Program-made: the position numbers and the translations under genes
Part shown: in pieces, positions 1 through 10,710 of the stretch
Numbering within the stretch: position 1 is the first letter of the stretch
Layout: each line of letters opens with the position of its first letter
DNA from: Epiperipatus broadwayi
Lineage: Eukaryota > Onychophora > Udeonychophora > Euonychophora > Peripatidae
DNA length: 64,000 bases
Direction: 5' to 3'
NCBI GenBank assembly: GCA_028023455.1
Contig: JAQFVV010006215.1
Coordinates: 2,368,580 to 2,432,579, forward strand
The notes under the pieces: generated by a model
Databases searched by the model: none
Told to the model about the DNA's origin: nothing
What the model saw: only the letters and a program-made list of their open reading frames with translations

Positions 1-640
1 CACTGCTTCCAAGTCTGCAAAACTTTTTCTTTTCAGACATTTTTTCATTCAATGGGAGTAAAAAGGATTCATACAGGAATATGGCTGATGGATAAGCTGG
101 GTCATTCTGTTTTTAATTAAAAGTTTTATCATACTCAAGGTTTTGTACACTAGCATGTTGTAGTGATAAACCTTAAACTGTCCAATGTGCCACAAATTAG
201 TATGTTTACCACACCACACAAACTTTTCACAACTTTTATATAAATACCTGATTGTTATGAGTGAATTCTGAGTGATCAAAGCCGTTTGCATCCCAAAAAA
301 AATCAGCAGCATCTCGATATTAGACTTTATTCACTGTGCTTTTTTGGAATGCGATTAATTTGTCATTTCCATTAAACTACTCATAAACTTGTGTTTTTCA
401 CTGAGCAGCTTATTTGTAAGCTGTTTCAAGCATTATAACTGCTTGCTGTACCGTTTTCCCTAACAGAAAAAAGGTTTCATGTTGTTCCAACTTTTCAGCC
501 ATTACAAAAATCGACAAAGCAAAATGCTTTTAAAAAAACATTTATTACTCCACACCACAACTTCTTTTGATGATAATGGTTGTCAAATTGATGCAGGGGA
601 GTCCCCACAAAAGGCATTTAATGGCAGACACCTTCCAGGG
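1..640. other. AT-rich DNA, probably intron of the SelU gene
   Basis: No exon, repeat or RNA gene recognised. Because SelU exons 1 and 2 lie to the right on the minus strand and the gene must continue leftwards, this stretch is most simply part of the intron after exon 2. I looked on the minus strand for the continuation expected after the CRE motif of SelU (a helix rich in Glu, Ala, Leu and Ser) and did not find it. Confidence 0.4.
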
Positions 641-691
641 AACAATTCCTGTTATTTTTGGGTACCTCTAGTATACAAAAAAGATCTATTT

Positions 692-1094
692 AGAAGAACT
701 GAATATTCATATATATTAAACTCTTATTTGCTCTCCTCATATATACCTTAATGCAACTTTTATATACAATTACTCCTTCATTCATCATAGCTCTTTTTAA
801 CCTTCACCTTTATTTTACTCCTTTATTTTCCTAATAGTTTCAACTGTCCTGCAGTCTTCATCGGAGCTCTTTTAATCTTCACCTTTCGTTTTTAAAAAAG
901 TGAAGGTTAAAAAGAGCTCTGACGAAGACTGCAGGACAGTTGAAACTATAAGAAAAATAAAGGAGTAATTATATATAAAAGTTGCATTAAGGTGTATGTG
1001 AGGAGAGCAAATAAATGTTTAATATATATAAATATATAAAGAAAGATGCAAAGAAGAAGATATAAGAATAAGAAAATTGAGAAGAACTGAATAT
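692..1094. mobile_element. Foldback MITE with long inverted arms
   Basis: The left arm (about 707-890) and right arm (about 899-1040) are inverted copies. Both carry a block with CTGCAG next to an AGTTGAAAC tract, a GAGCTC block and a block for GCAACTTTTATATA, separated by a short T/A spacer near 890-900. The left arm has an extra internal duplication around 775-825. The 15-base word AGAAGAACTGAATAT occurs just outside both ends (692-706 and 1080-1094), consistent with a target duplication. No coding capacity. The same CTGCAG-GTTGAAAC signature occurs in the palindromic MITE at 4056-4252. Confidence 0.65.
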
Positions 1095-1342
1095 GTGAAT
1101 TATGTAAAATATTAGGAAAAGAATCAATGATAATATAAAAGATAAATGTGAAATAATAACAAAAGTGATAGAAGAGAATAAAATTCTAAGAGATAAAATG
1201 ATTATCAGCAATAAAAAAAAATTAGAACTATTATTTAAAAAATTAAGACATCATCAAATGCAAAGAATTTTACAAATTAAACCTGCAACTATAACAACAT
1301 ATTTTGAATGCTGTATGTTTTAAAAGAAGAGGATGAAATACA

Positions 1343-1422
1343 TATATATGAAGAACATATAGAGAAAAACTTTCACAAAAAACGTATTTTGTGAAAGCTT
1401 TTATCTATACATTCTTCATATA
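1343..1422. repeat. Imperfect hairpin
   Basis: Inverted repeat of about 36 bases per arm around the central AACGTA, built from TTTCACAAAA / TTTTGTGAAA and GAAGAACATATAG / CTATACATTCTTC. It lies about 65 bp from SelU exon 2, on its downstream side, inside the presumed next intron. It lacks the AUGA/AA/GA quartet pattern of a SECIS and is not in a 3' UTR, so I do not call it one. It is probably a small MITE remnant. Confidence 0.5.
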
Positions 1423-1486
1423 TCTATTATTACATTTTAGCCGGAGTTAAAGCTTATAGTTTTATAGATATCAATCTAAAAACTAC

Positions 1487-1561
1487 CTCTCGGCATAAAT
1501 GTCATCCAGGACGCCTAACAGCCATAATGACTGCACCATGAGTTTTCCAAAGTTCTTTCGC
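1487..1561 (-). CDS. SELENOU: Selenoprotein U (PRXL2A-type) exon 2, containing the UGA selenocysteine codon
   Basis: Read on the minus strand, a T-rich tract ending in TTTTAG (AG at 1563-1562) precedes a 75-base phase-0 exon, followed by a GTAGTT donor (GT at 1486-1485). It encodes AKELWKTHGAVIMAVRRPG, then TGA (1504-1502), then HLCRE. This is the most conserved stretch of the PRXL2A/FAM213A family, in which human PRXL2A has Cys at the TGA position, giving a Cys-x-x-Cys redox motif. In selenoprotein U of fish and several invertebrates that first Cys is selenocysteine. The TGA is the only interruption, and the conserved C-R-E follows it in frame. PRXL2A proteins have a thioredoxin-like fold and act in thiol redox control. 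Exons 3 onward and the SECIS are outside the window. The alternative is a single Cys-to-stop mutation (TGT or TGC to TGA) in a dying gene, which I think less likely because splice sites and frame are intact. Confidence 0.9.
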
Positions 1562-2493
1562 CTAAAAGTAGAAATAAAAAATTTTTAAATAATAAAAAAT
1601 TAATATAATTATTTACAAAATATTTTACTGAAATAATTTTAAAAATTAAAAAATATAACATTAAATAGGTAAATGATAGAAGCAGCTATATTAGTTCAAT
1701 AATCAAGTTCCATTAATGACCAATTAAATAATAAAATATTAAACATCCCAATACTTATATTTAGCTGCATATTTCTTATTTTCATGATGTTGATTATGGC
1801 AAGTAAAAATTTCTAATAAGAGTACTAAAAAAAACAAGACAACCTTTCACTCTAGCATCATCTACATTGCTAGCTGGGGGAATAACGTTTCTATTATTAA
1901 TGAAGAACTGAAGGTTCTGAAATATATAGCTATTGAACTGGATCAAGACATACATAACTTTTAAAGCAGGTTGAATTGGGTTCAATGCATTTGGCTGATT
2001 TGAATTTAAAGTTTTTAGTTTGCTATATAAAATGGAACTAAAAATGGTTGCATGTTTATCTTTGAGTCCCAAGCCTAACTGACATAGGCAAATCCCTGAC
2101 ACTAATCTGAGGATGGGGGTCTGAATACTAAGAATAGAGATTTTTTCTATCCATCTAACAATCATAGATTAACTGAGGCTTATACTAGATGGCACTTAAA
2201 GTGGAGAACTGTTTTTATCTTGTCGTACTAAGCTGTGGAATTTGATGACATTGTTGTTAATAAAACTTTCCTATAGAAATCTAGAAACAAATTACGTACA
2301 TATGTATACATATTAGCAATTTATTGTCCTGTGTAATTGACTCAATACTAGAGTGACAGATTGGAAAGCTGCAAGTTTCTGATTAAATTTCAAGCTATTA
2401 CTTCTATTGCTCAGAAGTCACATGACCTCTTAAGTGATTAACAATTCAATTACTGAATATAATTTATTAAGCACTAAATAAATATTTCAATTA

Positions 2494-3398
2494 CATCTGG
2501 GTCTCGTTTTATGCGGATTATTTTAATGCGATTTTGAAGTTATGCGATTCATGTTTCTTCTTAATATCTTTCATATTTCACTATATTTATTAGATATCAA
2601 GAAATTTAAATTATTAATAACTTATTTTCACTTGAAATACTTTTTTTTTTTTTTCAAAAATATAACGTTATATTAGCAGCTAACGTGAATATGGGCTGAA
2701 GCTGTATTTAGAATTTTAGCTTCTATGTAAATAACCTATTTATACTAATGAGTAAATAATAATAATAGATTTATACTTACATATAAAAATATCGCAATAA
2801 ATATTCAAAAAAATTAAAACTTTTAAAACGTATATTTTGTTATATATAACAGAAATAAATAATTTTTTAGATTTTTAAAATAAAAAAACAAAGATTTTAT
2901 AAACTAAAAATAATCTTTCTAATGATAATGTATAATCTTTTTGTTTTGATTTCGATCTCATCACGAATAAAAATAAAGTGGCTAACAGGTTTCTCTGGGC
3001 ATAATTGCTGAGAGATTCTTGACTTCATTTAAGGAGAAGCCACAATACATCATATTACATCGAATCTGATTTCTTACCAGTTTACAAACGAACGCTAGCG
3101 GTAATGATTAAAATATGTATGAAAAATGTAAATTAAATATTGTAGTTAATAAAAAAAGTTTGTCTTGTATTAATTTTTTCAAATATTTGAAATTTTTTAT
3201 TAGTCATACTTTATTTGCTTATTTTTTAAATGCGAATTTTAAAGTAATTTTTCTTTGTTACTTTGCTTTTATGCAAATTCTGAAAATTACAACCCCTATC
3301 TCCCATTTTTCAAGGTAAGTTAAGTCTATTTTTGTGCGATTTTTTTTAATGCGGGTTTTCTGTGGAACCTATCTACCGCATAAAACGAGACCCAGGTG
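2494..3398. mobile_element. Tc1/mariner-type (Tigger/pogo-like) non-autonomous DNA transposon
   Basis: The left end reads CA-T-CTGGGTCTCGTTTTATGCGG. The right end is its inverse complement (CCGCATAAAACGAGACCCAG then GTG), so the terminal inverted repeats agree over about 23 of 24 bases. A TA dinucleotide abuts both ends (2492-2493 and 3399-3400), the target duplication of Tc1/mariner elements. Subterminal TTTTAATGCGATTTT-like motifs occur inside both ends. The termini resemble the Tigger/pogo type (CTCGTTTTAT then GCG). No transposase ORF remains. A LINE 3' tail (2975-3060) sits inside. It lies in SelU intron 1. Confidence 0.85.
2975..3060 (+). mobile_element. LINE 3' tail fragment nested in the Tigger-like element
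   Basis: Matches the 3' end of the LINE at 17.2-19.8 kb: AAGTGGCTAACAGGTTT, a CTGGGCATA block, GAGATTCTTGACTTC and AAGGAGAAGCCACA, ending in an ACATCA-type tail. This is an extremely 5'-truncated insertion of only the 3' untranslated end, younger than the transposon it sits in. Confidence 0.8.
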
Positions 3399-4055
3399 TA
3401 CTCACATTCAGAAGACTCACAACATGTAATTCTTAAAATGACTTTATACCAGAAACCTGTACTTGGTAAAAAAGAAAAGAAAAAGTAAAGTCATAATAAA
3501 AATTGTGAATGGCGGAATACTGAACTTGTGATTCAAAGTATAAAATATTATTCTAAATAAAAAAACAAAACACATTTTGTCTAACACATTACCATTAATT
3601 AAAATTAAAAATATACATTTTATTATAATTTTGTAAACATCTATTCTAGTCACCATTAACAGTAATTAATTGACCAATCAAGTTATACACAGTGTCTCAC
3701 ATACTAATCTTTTAAATGGTAGAAATTATTTGGAGACTAAATCTTTCACACACAATTTAATAATATAATAAGATATTAGTTCTTTTGAAATTCTGCACAT
3801 CTCTTATAATGCAAATGAACAGAATTTCTTATCAATATAACTTTGATTATATCCAATTTACTATTATAAAGTAACCAGTTCTGTATTTGTTAAGTTGCTT
3901 ATACAAGCATATGTTAGTAGAATTTACTTATTCGTTTAATGTAAAATCTTTTCTATATTGATTCAACAATCCTCTCAACTCTAACCCATATTAAAATAAT
4001 ATATGTGCCTAATATCACTAAATGAACCAGTTTCTCTACTTTCCTGTAATATTTT

Positions 4056-4252
4056 ATATGAATACAATTTGTCCACTTTACTTCAAACATTAGCAAAAAA
4101 AAATTTATTGTATATATATATATGTCTATCCTGCAGTAAGAGTGGCTCTGAGGAAGACTGCAGGATGGTTGAAACATTAGATTATGTGTGTATATATACA
4201 ATAATTTTTTTTTTAATAAAAAGTGTTGAAGTAAATTGGTCAAATTGCATTA
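4056..4252. mobile_element. Palindromic MITE
   Basis: The left arm (AATTTGTCCACTTTACTTCAA, then TAGCAAAAAAAAA and a TA repeat) is the inverse of the right arm (TA repeat, T-rich tract, TGAAGTAAATTGGTCAAATT). The core holds CCTGCAGT and ACTGCAGG in inverted order around TGGCTCTGAGGAAG. The core motif (GAAGACTGCAGGA then GTTGAAAC) links it to the foldback element at 692-1094. No ORF of its own. Confidence 0.7.
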
Positions 4253-4670
4253 ACATACCTGCCTGCTGATTATATATGATCATCATCATTTATAAGCAGC
4301 TACTTTCCAGATTAATTATTTAAAAATTTCTTACTTTGTATATCAATTAGTTCTGTTATTTTGGGACTCTTTTTAAATATTTTACACTTTCCTGGGATTG
4401 TAATCAATGTTTAAACATCGTAACAAGAAATTTAACAAAATTCCTTATTATACATTATCACAATACATAGCCTGTTATGAATGATTTCTAACTTTAAGCA
4501 CAAACTAAATCAAAGGCATTCCTGCTAATGTACCAAATCTTGACATACTCAATTTTACTGGATCTGCTGGAGAAATATGTAGATCACTTTCCAAAAACTT
4601 ATATAGTTAAAATAATTCAAAAATAATAATATAATTGATTTAATTTACAATTGTATGTGTTGCATAATGT

Positions 4671-4810
4671 TGCCCAGAAACTAGTCTGGGGATATTGGAT
4701 GAGTAGGCACTACATGGGGATTTTATGCACAAGCCTTCTGGCATCCATTGATTACTCTGGCTTGCACTGAGTGGCAATACATATAGAGAGTTTTGCCTGT
4801 TTTAATTGTA
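4671..4810 (+). repeat. Family K repeat, 3' part
   Basis: Carries the family K landmarks in order: CCAGAAACTAGTCTGGGG, GGATGAGTAGGCACTA, GGGATTTTATGCACAAGCC, ATCCATTGATTACTCTGGC, GCACTGAGTGGCA and GAGAGTTTTGCCTGTT. It lacks the 5' half (GGTGGCTGCTGGAGGG to CACTGACGAAGGCC) seen at 11.6 kb. Lies in SelU intron 1. Confidence 0.75.
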
Positions 4811-6206
4811 TATTTATATTATATATATTAAGTATTCTACCCAAAAGTAGATTGCATTGATCATATATAACTCATGGTAGTTTGCAATTCCTGTCATTCT
4901 CTTAATACAATTTTATTTTAGCATCTCCATTTTAAAGCTATATTAAAAACTTTAATGATTCTTGTATCATTTCGTTATGCAGGATAGTTTTTCATATGTA
5001 ATATTAAACTAATATTATCATACTTTTCTCAAAAAAGATTATTTTTATCTATTGATGTACATAGCAGAATCATTGAGAAAGTTAAAACTGAACACTTTAT
5101 ATCACATAATTAAAAAATATTTACGACATCCATTTAACCATTGGATTCATCTCTATAAAACAGAATTAAATATAGAATACCAAATGATTAATTATACAAA
5201 TAAAATAGAATACAGTATTTTTCTTGCTAAAATAGTTAATATTATTTTATTCTATTATGATCAAAACCAATGACAAGTCATGAATGATAGATGAATAAAT
5301 GCAGTCAAAATTATAACGTGAAATCTATTATACCTTTAGGATCAAGCTTTTATTGAGCTATTAGGCAGACAATCAAATTTTTGATCAAAATATTCAAGTA
5401 TTAAAGAGCCAAAGCTAACAAGATCTTTAGATTCAAGATCTACACAAAAATGTCTGATTTCAAGTAAGGAAATTCTTTCACATCATTTCTAATCCAGACC
5501 TAAACATCAAAGATAAGTTTTCAATTTGAAAAATTATAAGGACTACAAATTTCCTTAAATTTTATCTAATTATTCAATAGTAACATTTATCTTCAACTGT
5601 AGAAGCTATAAGGAAATCATTAAGACAATTCAAGGATTACTAGATGAAAGTGAAACCAGAATTATAGAATTTGGTTTCTGATACAATGACTTTCTGATAA
5701 ATGACAACAATTTCCACTGAATTCATTCAGTAGTTACAAATGATTAATCTTAATCTATATTTAAGTTAATGAGTAAGTCCATAAATCCTAAGTTGCTTTG
5801 AAACCAATCTAATGAAAAAGTGAATACTTATATCAGAAAAAAGTCAATAAATCTGATGCTGGTCACTGTGACATAATTTTAAGGCCAATTAATATCTATT
5901 GATGTTTTTCAATATTTACAATTTGATTTCTAGACTTGAAAAGAACTAAACATTTATAAGATGCTTAAAGTCAAATTGTGAAATTGGAGGGAAAATAACA
6001 ATCTCTAATAATATTCAAGAAGTAACACTTGGTCAAGAATCAGTTGTTTGTTTAATCAAAGCTGCCTTTAGGCACTCAGCTCAGATTTTATGGCTCTGAA
6101 AGTAGTATAAAAATAAGATAAGACAGTTGTAATATACTCTTTAAAATATATCTTATTAGAAACATAATGAACATTTTCTACAACTAAAAGTTCTAAATGA
6201 TCTTAC

Positions 6207-6362
6207 TTGAAATTCCTGCTTGCTTCCATCAAGTTTTCTTAATCGCGCATCTGACAACCACTTCAGTGTAGCTCGTTCGGCAGGAAGCAAATACTTCATA
6301 GGCAGATTTATAATGATTGCTGTGCCAGCTACCACAGATGCTATCTTCCAAAACCATTCCAT
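6207..6362 (-). CDS. SELENOU: Selenoprotein U (PRXL2A-type) coding exon 1
   Basis: The minus-strand ATG (6362-6360) lies in AAACCATGG, a strong initiation context, with an in-frame TAA two codons upstream, which fixes the start. The 52 codons run from MEWFWKIAS to GSKQEFQ, ending at a GTAAG donor (GT at 6206-6205), phase 0 with exon 2. Residues about 4-22 form a hydrophobic segment, as at the N-terminus of vertebrate PRXL2A, so a signal anchor or membrane association is likely. LKWLSDARLRKLDGSKQEFQ then joins the AKELW start of exon 2 exactly where the family has a short acidic/basic linker. Minus-strand TTTTTTTTATTAAG just upstream (AG at 6370-6369) could be a splice acceptor, so a non-coding 5' exon may lie further right. 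Identification rests mainly on exon 2. Confidence 0.85.
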
Positions 6363-6368
6363 GGTTTA

Positions 6369-6390
6369 CTTAATAAAAAAAACAATTAAA
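6369..6390 (-). promoter_or_regulatory. Possible splice acceptor before the SelU start codon
   Basis: On the minus strand a run of eight T followed by ATTAAG ends six bases before the ATG (exon would begin at 6368, TAAACC-ATG). This fits an acceptor for an upstream non-coding exon. No promoter or CpG-rich patch is visible to the right, which agrees with the true 5' end lying elsewhere. Inference only. Confidence 0.35.
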
Positions 6391-6454
6391 TGAAAAATGT
6401 CCCAATATGTCATATGTAATAATTATTTATTATATAAATTTTACTAAATATAAT

Positions 6455-6925
6455 AGGTTAGAGTACTTTTCATAGAAATAACTTAATATTAAAAGGAAAT
6501 AAGACTATGTGTTTGATAAGGAAGCGTTATAATAAATATGTCTTATGAATTCTTACTTTATGGATATGAGATCTTGAACACTTAATAGAAGAACAAGATC
6601 ACTCAAAGAAGTATGGAGAGATGCATGTTAGGAGTAACAAAAAGAAATCAAAAATGCAATACATGGGTAAGAGAACAAAACTGAAGTGGAACTGAGATGG
6701 ACATATTGCTAGAAGAGATGATAATAGATGGACAGCTAAAATTTTAAACAGGATTCCAAGAGATTGTAAAAAACCCATAAAAAGACCACATGTGAGATGG
6801 ATGGATGAAAAAAAAAGTGTGCAGGGGTGATGTGAAGAAGAGGCTAAAGATCGGAGAAGATGGATTGAATTTGGGGAGACCTTCATCCTGCAGTGGATTG
6901 ATAATGGATGACAGTTATAATTTAT
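6455..6925 (+). pseudogene. RTE-type LINE, decayed 3' end of the reverse transcriptase ORF
   Basis: Plus-strand translation, with frameshifts and stops, gives GHIARRDDNRWTAKILN, then RPHVRWMDE, then AKDRRRWIEFGETF and ILQW. This is the C-terminal signature of RTE/BovB-like endonuclease-reverse transcriptases (a GH-AR block, R-GRP-x-RW-x-DD, and W-x-x-x-A-x-DR-x-x-W-x-x-x-x-EA). Upstream DNA (AGAAATAACTTAATATTAAAAGG) matches the second copy at 24.48-25.03 kb. Several stops mean it is dead. It lies just upstream of SelU exon 1, in the opposite orientation. Confidence 0.75.
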
Positions 6926-7134
6926 AAATATTTTTCTCATTTCTGATATTTTAAATATATTCATAACAATTAAAGATTAATGATTATTCAATTAGTAGTC
7001 AAAGTGTTTCACAAACAAAACTAAAAAAAAAAAAAAAGCAGTAAGAATATTTCACCCATTCAGTCACTATTAAAAAACAAAAAATATTAAAAAAATACCT
7101 AATTTTATCAAATATATTAACAAAATATTTACTT

Positions 7135-8094
7135 GATAATATTTGTTAAAAGACTTGGTTAAGGATATTTTTAAGAAGATAAAACCTAATATTTACCAAT
7201 TAGTTTTGTTTTAGTTTGAAGACAGCCAACGACAAAATATTTACTTGATAATATTTGTAAAATTAAGAGCGTGCTAATAACTCTAAACAAGCTTTTTTTT
7301 TTTTTTTATTTATGATAAATGCTACTACAAGAGAAGGCATTCAAATCATTTTTATCTTGGATTGTCCCCATCCCCAGACCGGTTTCGACCTATGGGTCTC
7401 TTCAGTGAGGAGTTGGGACATTAGATCTAAAAAACCAACTCAAGCAAAGCATTTATCTAAAAGATAATTGTTAGAAGAAGATCTGAAACTTTTAGACATC
7501 TACATGTCTTTAAAGTCAGCTCTCCAACTGAAAAAATCATATGGGCCTGAACTTAATTCAGATACTCCATATATTATTTTGCTGTTGTGGCTTTAGCTAA
7601 ATTAAAGAGCTAAGCCTACTAATATATGGAGTATCTGAATTAAGTTCAGGCCCATATGATTTTTTCAGTTGGAGAGCTGACTTTAAAGACATGTAGATGT
7701 CTAAAAGTTTCAGATCTTCTTCTAACAATTATATTTTAGATAAATGCTTTGCTTGAGTTGGTTTTTTAGATCTAATGTCCCAACTCCTCACTGAAGAGAC
7801 CCATAGGTCGAAACTGGTCTGGGGATGGGGACAATCCAAGATAAAAATGATTTGAAATGCCTTCTCTTGTAGTAGCATTTATCATAAATAAAAAAAAAAA
7901 AAGCTTGTTTAGAGTTATTAGCACGCTCTTAATTTTACATATTTGTAAGTGCAAGCTATATATAAGTCATGTGACATCTGACTTGTTATTATTACTATTG
8001 ATAATATTTGTTAAAAGACTTGATTAAGGATCTTTTTAAAAAGATAATACCTAATATTTACCAATTAGTTTTGTTTTAGTTTGAAGACAGCCAA
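7135..8094. repeat. Long palindrome bracketed by ~95-bp direct repeats
   Basis: The left direct repeat (about 7135-7229) and right direct repeat (about 8001-8094) both run from TTGATAATATTTGTTAAAAG to TTTGAAGACAGCCAAC with few differences. Between them lies a near-perfect inverted repeat with arms about 7254-7574 and 7622-7943 and a ~47-bp loop. Each arm is a copy of a family K relative (the subfamily also seen at 21149-21364), with a CCCAGACC / GGTCTGGGG and CACTGAAGAGACCC core. Two copies therefore sit head to head. Short ORFs across it are not credible. Confidence 0.8.
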
Positions 8095-8549
8095 CATTGT
8101 TGTTTGAAAATTTCAAATTTTACAATAAATTTCAAAATATATTAAAATTATTCCATATAAAAATCAATTCATAAAGCTACATTATGCAAAACTACATCAA
8201 GTATTTTAATAGCTCATAAAGAGAGAGATCTGTTCTAGATACAATTTTGACTAACCACATATTGGCAATATGTAAAAACATAAATTATAATCTAAAGGAT
8301 TTTTTAAATCAATGTCTTAAATCAGAAAAAAATTATGGTCCACTATTTGCAAAAAAAACACATAGCCAACCCACTGATTTTACATTAGAAGGTGGTTTTA
8401 AATTTTCATATAGGTTTTTATAAAAAGTTCAAATTTTTGCAAGACTTGATTTTATTCCTGAATCAAATTGCAAAAATTTTCAATTATCCTAAGATTTCAA
8501 CTATTTGATTATATCATCCCTATGGGTAAATCACAATTCTCTCTATATT

Positions 8550-8550
8550 T

Positions 8551-8585
<35 letters not shown>

Positions 8586-8586
8586 G
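8550..8586. repeat. (CA)n(TA)n microsatellite
   Basis: Uninterrupted CA dinucleotides followed directly by TA dinucleotides. Confidence 0.9.
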
Positions 8587-10316
8587 TCTTGAGAATGATT
8601 ATAATCTGTTTGATAAAAATATCAGGATATTAACATATTCAGGAATAAAATCAAGTTTTGCAAGTATTTAAGGAAATCCGCAATTTTATATTTACTGGAT
8701 CAAAATAACAAAGAGAATTAGATAAATTCCTATACATAAATATATACATATATTGTTAATTTAAATAAAATGTCAAACATTTATATATTCAGTAACTTTA
8801 AGTCATCCTAAATTAAACACTATTTGGAATATTTTTACAGCATTTATTTCTTTAATCTGTTATGTGAACCATGACATAAAGTAAACTATGCTTCTTAGAG
8901 CAATTGCATTGGATAGTAGGATGTAAATGCACTTTGATCAATAAAGCTAACTTGATATTTTAAAAATAGCCATTGCAAGTCAAAGCCCATTTTTATACCC
9001 CCTCAGATTTATCAACTTCAGGTGGTTACGATTCTAGCAGATAAATTTTAAGATATTTGTTAAATTTCTCACCAGGATTATTGATAAATAATTTGACATA
9101 TTTTATAATTAATAAGACAACTATATTTGGAAAATTCTGTTATTAAAATATTTAATATGAGTACCAATATATATGCATCATGAACGAATGCAACAGGATA
9201 TGAGATGAATGAGCAATGTACAGAGAAGGTGGTACCAGGAAATGCAATAAGAAATTGGAGGATACTTGTTTCAAGCCAATAAACTTCAAATACTTCTCAA
9301 ATCAAAAGATTATTTTTTATGTAATAGATGCTTGACTAATTCAATGTCAAATGAGAATTACAAGCATGTAATTATCATGCACAATGAATAAATTTTAAAT
9401 ATTTCATGCTGGATTTCACCAAGTAAAAATTCAATCTCAAACAAAAATATTAGACTGTCGAGTCACAATAATATGTTTAGCTCGTTTTAATGCCTATCTA
9501 TCTAGATTTTAAATCCAACAATAATACAACAAATAATCAATCTTATCTGCTTATTAAAGATTCTTACAATTCACTTACACCAATCCCACTTATTTCTTAT
9601 GAAAGTCACACCAATTTCTTTTTTCTTAATACTGGACTAAATAATAGGTCTGAATATAAGTCTAGATCAGTACAAATAATGTATTCCTTTAAGTAATGAG
9701 AATCTCACAAGACAGTCAATTAATAATCAAATAATACTTATTAATATTATAACTTGAATCACTACTAATAACATCAAAATAATAAATAAATAAAATAACA
9801 CCACTTGAATTGTGGATCATATGGAATTTGTGTATAACTGTAAGTTATATCACCAATGTTTGCTATCTAATTCCTATTCAAATGTTATCATGTATATAAC
9901 TGAGTTAGGATCCATAATTTTTTTTTATCATCATTTTACTTACAATTACCATGTTTCTAACCGTTCTCTTGGTTAAATGAGATGGTGTGAGGATGTTGAG
10001 AAATATTCAGATATAAGTTCTAATTCATATGTATTTTGTCTGATCTGAATGAAATAAAATAATGGTATCCTTGCTAAATATGCAATTAATAAAAAAAGGG
10101 CGTATTTAAGCTCATAATTAATTTATCATATGGAAATAACTATCACATATTCGTCTGCTTCCTGATAACATCCTAAAATCTCATATTTACTTAAAAACAC
10201 CAGGCAGAAAAGTAATTAAATTAATGATTCACTGTCATTTGAGATGTAAAATCTCAAAGACATAAAACCATTTCTTAGATTCTTTGTTTAACTAGACCAA
10301 TTATAACCATATATCT

Positions 10317-10382
10317 TTCTACAAAAATAATAATAACATCAAAATATCATTCTACAAAAATAATAATAACATCAAAATATCA
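10317..10382. repeat. 33-bp tandem duplication, two copies
   Basis: The unit TTCTACAAAAATAATAATAA plus CATCAAAATATCA is present twice without a mismatch (10317-10349, 10350-10382), so the duplication is recent or assembly-derived. Confidence 0.85.
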
Positions 10383-10710
10383 TGATAAAATAAACTTAAA
10401 GAGTTATATCACAGCAATATCCTTGTTCCTTCCTATCACATGGTAATCTCACATCTAAACAAATTCCAAATAAGAAATGCTATGGCTTTTAAAATATTAA
10501 TATGCAAAGATATAATCTTTAACATTATATTGATTTAAAGTCATTCACTTTTGAAAATATTATTTTGAAATACTATCTTTGCCTTAAATGCTGTGTGGTG
10601 AAACATATGACCGACTTCCATATAAAAATTTCTCTCATGATAAAGGACATAATATTGACATCCTACTACAAATGTTAATGCATTTTAAAATATTTAACAA
10701 AAAAATATTA

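Larger units (their letters stand above)
1562..6206 (-). other. SelU intron 1, filled with mobile elements
   Basis: Intron between the GT donor at 6206-6205 and the AG acceptor at 1563-1562, phase 0 on both sides. It contains a Tigger/pogo-like element (2494-3398) with a nested LINE tail, a palindromic MITE (4056-4252) and a family K repeat (4671-4810). The stretches 1562-2493, 3401-4055, 4253-4670 and 4811-6206 are AT-rich and show nothing I recognise. Confidence 0.8.
8095..10710. other. AT-rich DNA without recognisable genes
   Basis: No exon or element recognised. It contains a (CA)n(TA)n microsatellite at about 8550-8586 and a 33-bp tandem duplication at 10317-10382 (listed separately). 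Short ORFs here have low-complexity, AT-driven translations. Confidence 0.5.

Noticed and set aside
1343-1422. Hairpin near exon 2 as a SECIS element
   Set aside because: Intronic position, A/T-rich perfect stem, and no AUGA...GA quartet with an AA apical loop. SECIS elements of eukaryotes lie in the 3' UTR, which is outside the window.
1502-1504. TGA read as a genuine stop, making exon 2 a pseudogene end
   Set aside because: The position is exactly the Sec/Cys site of the family, the downstream HLCRE is conserved and in frame, and both splice sites are intact. A random nonsense mutation hitting this one codon is less likely.
1794-2165. 123-codon minus-strand ORF in the SelU intron
   Set aside because: No recognisable domain, no splice sites linking it to the SelU frame, and no codon pattern different from surrounding AT-rich DNA. 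Probably chance or an unidentifiable relic.
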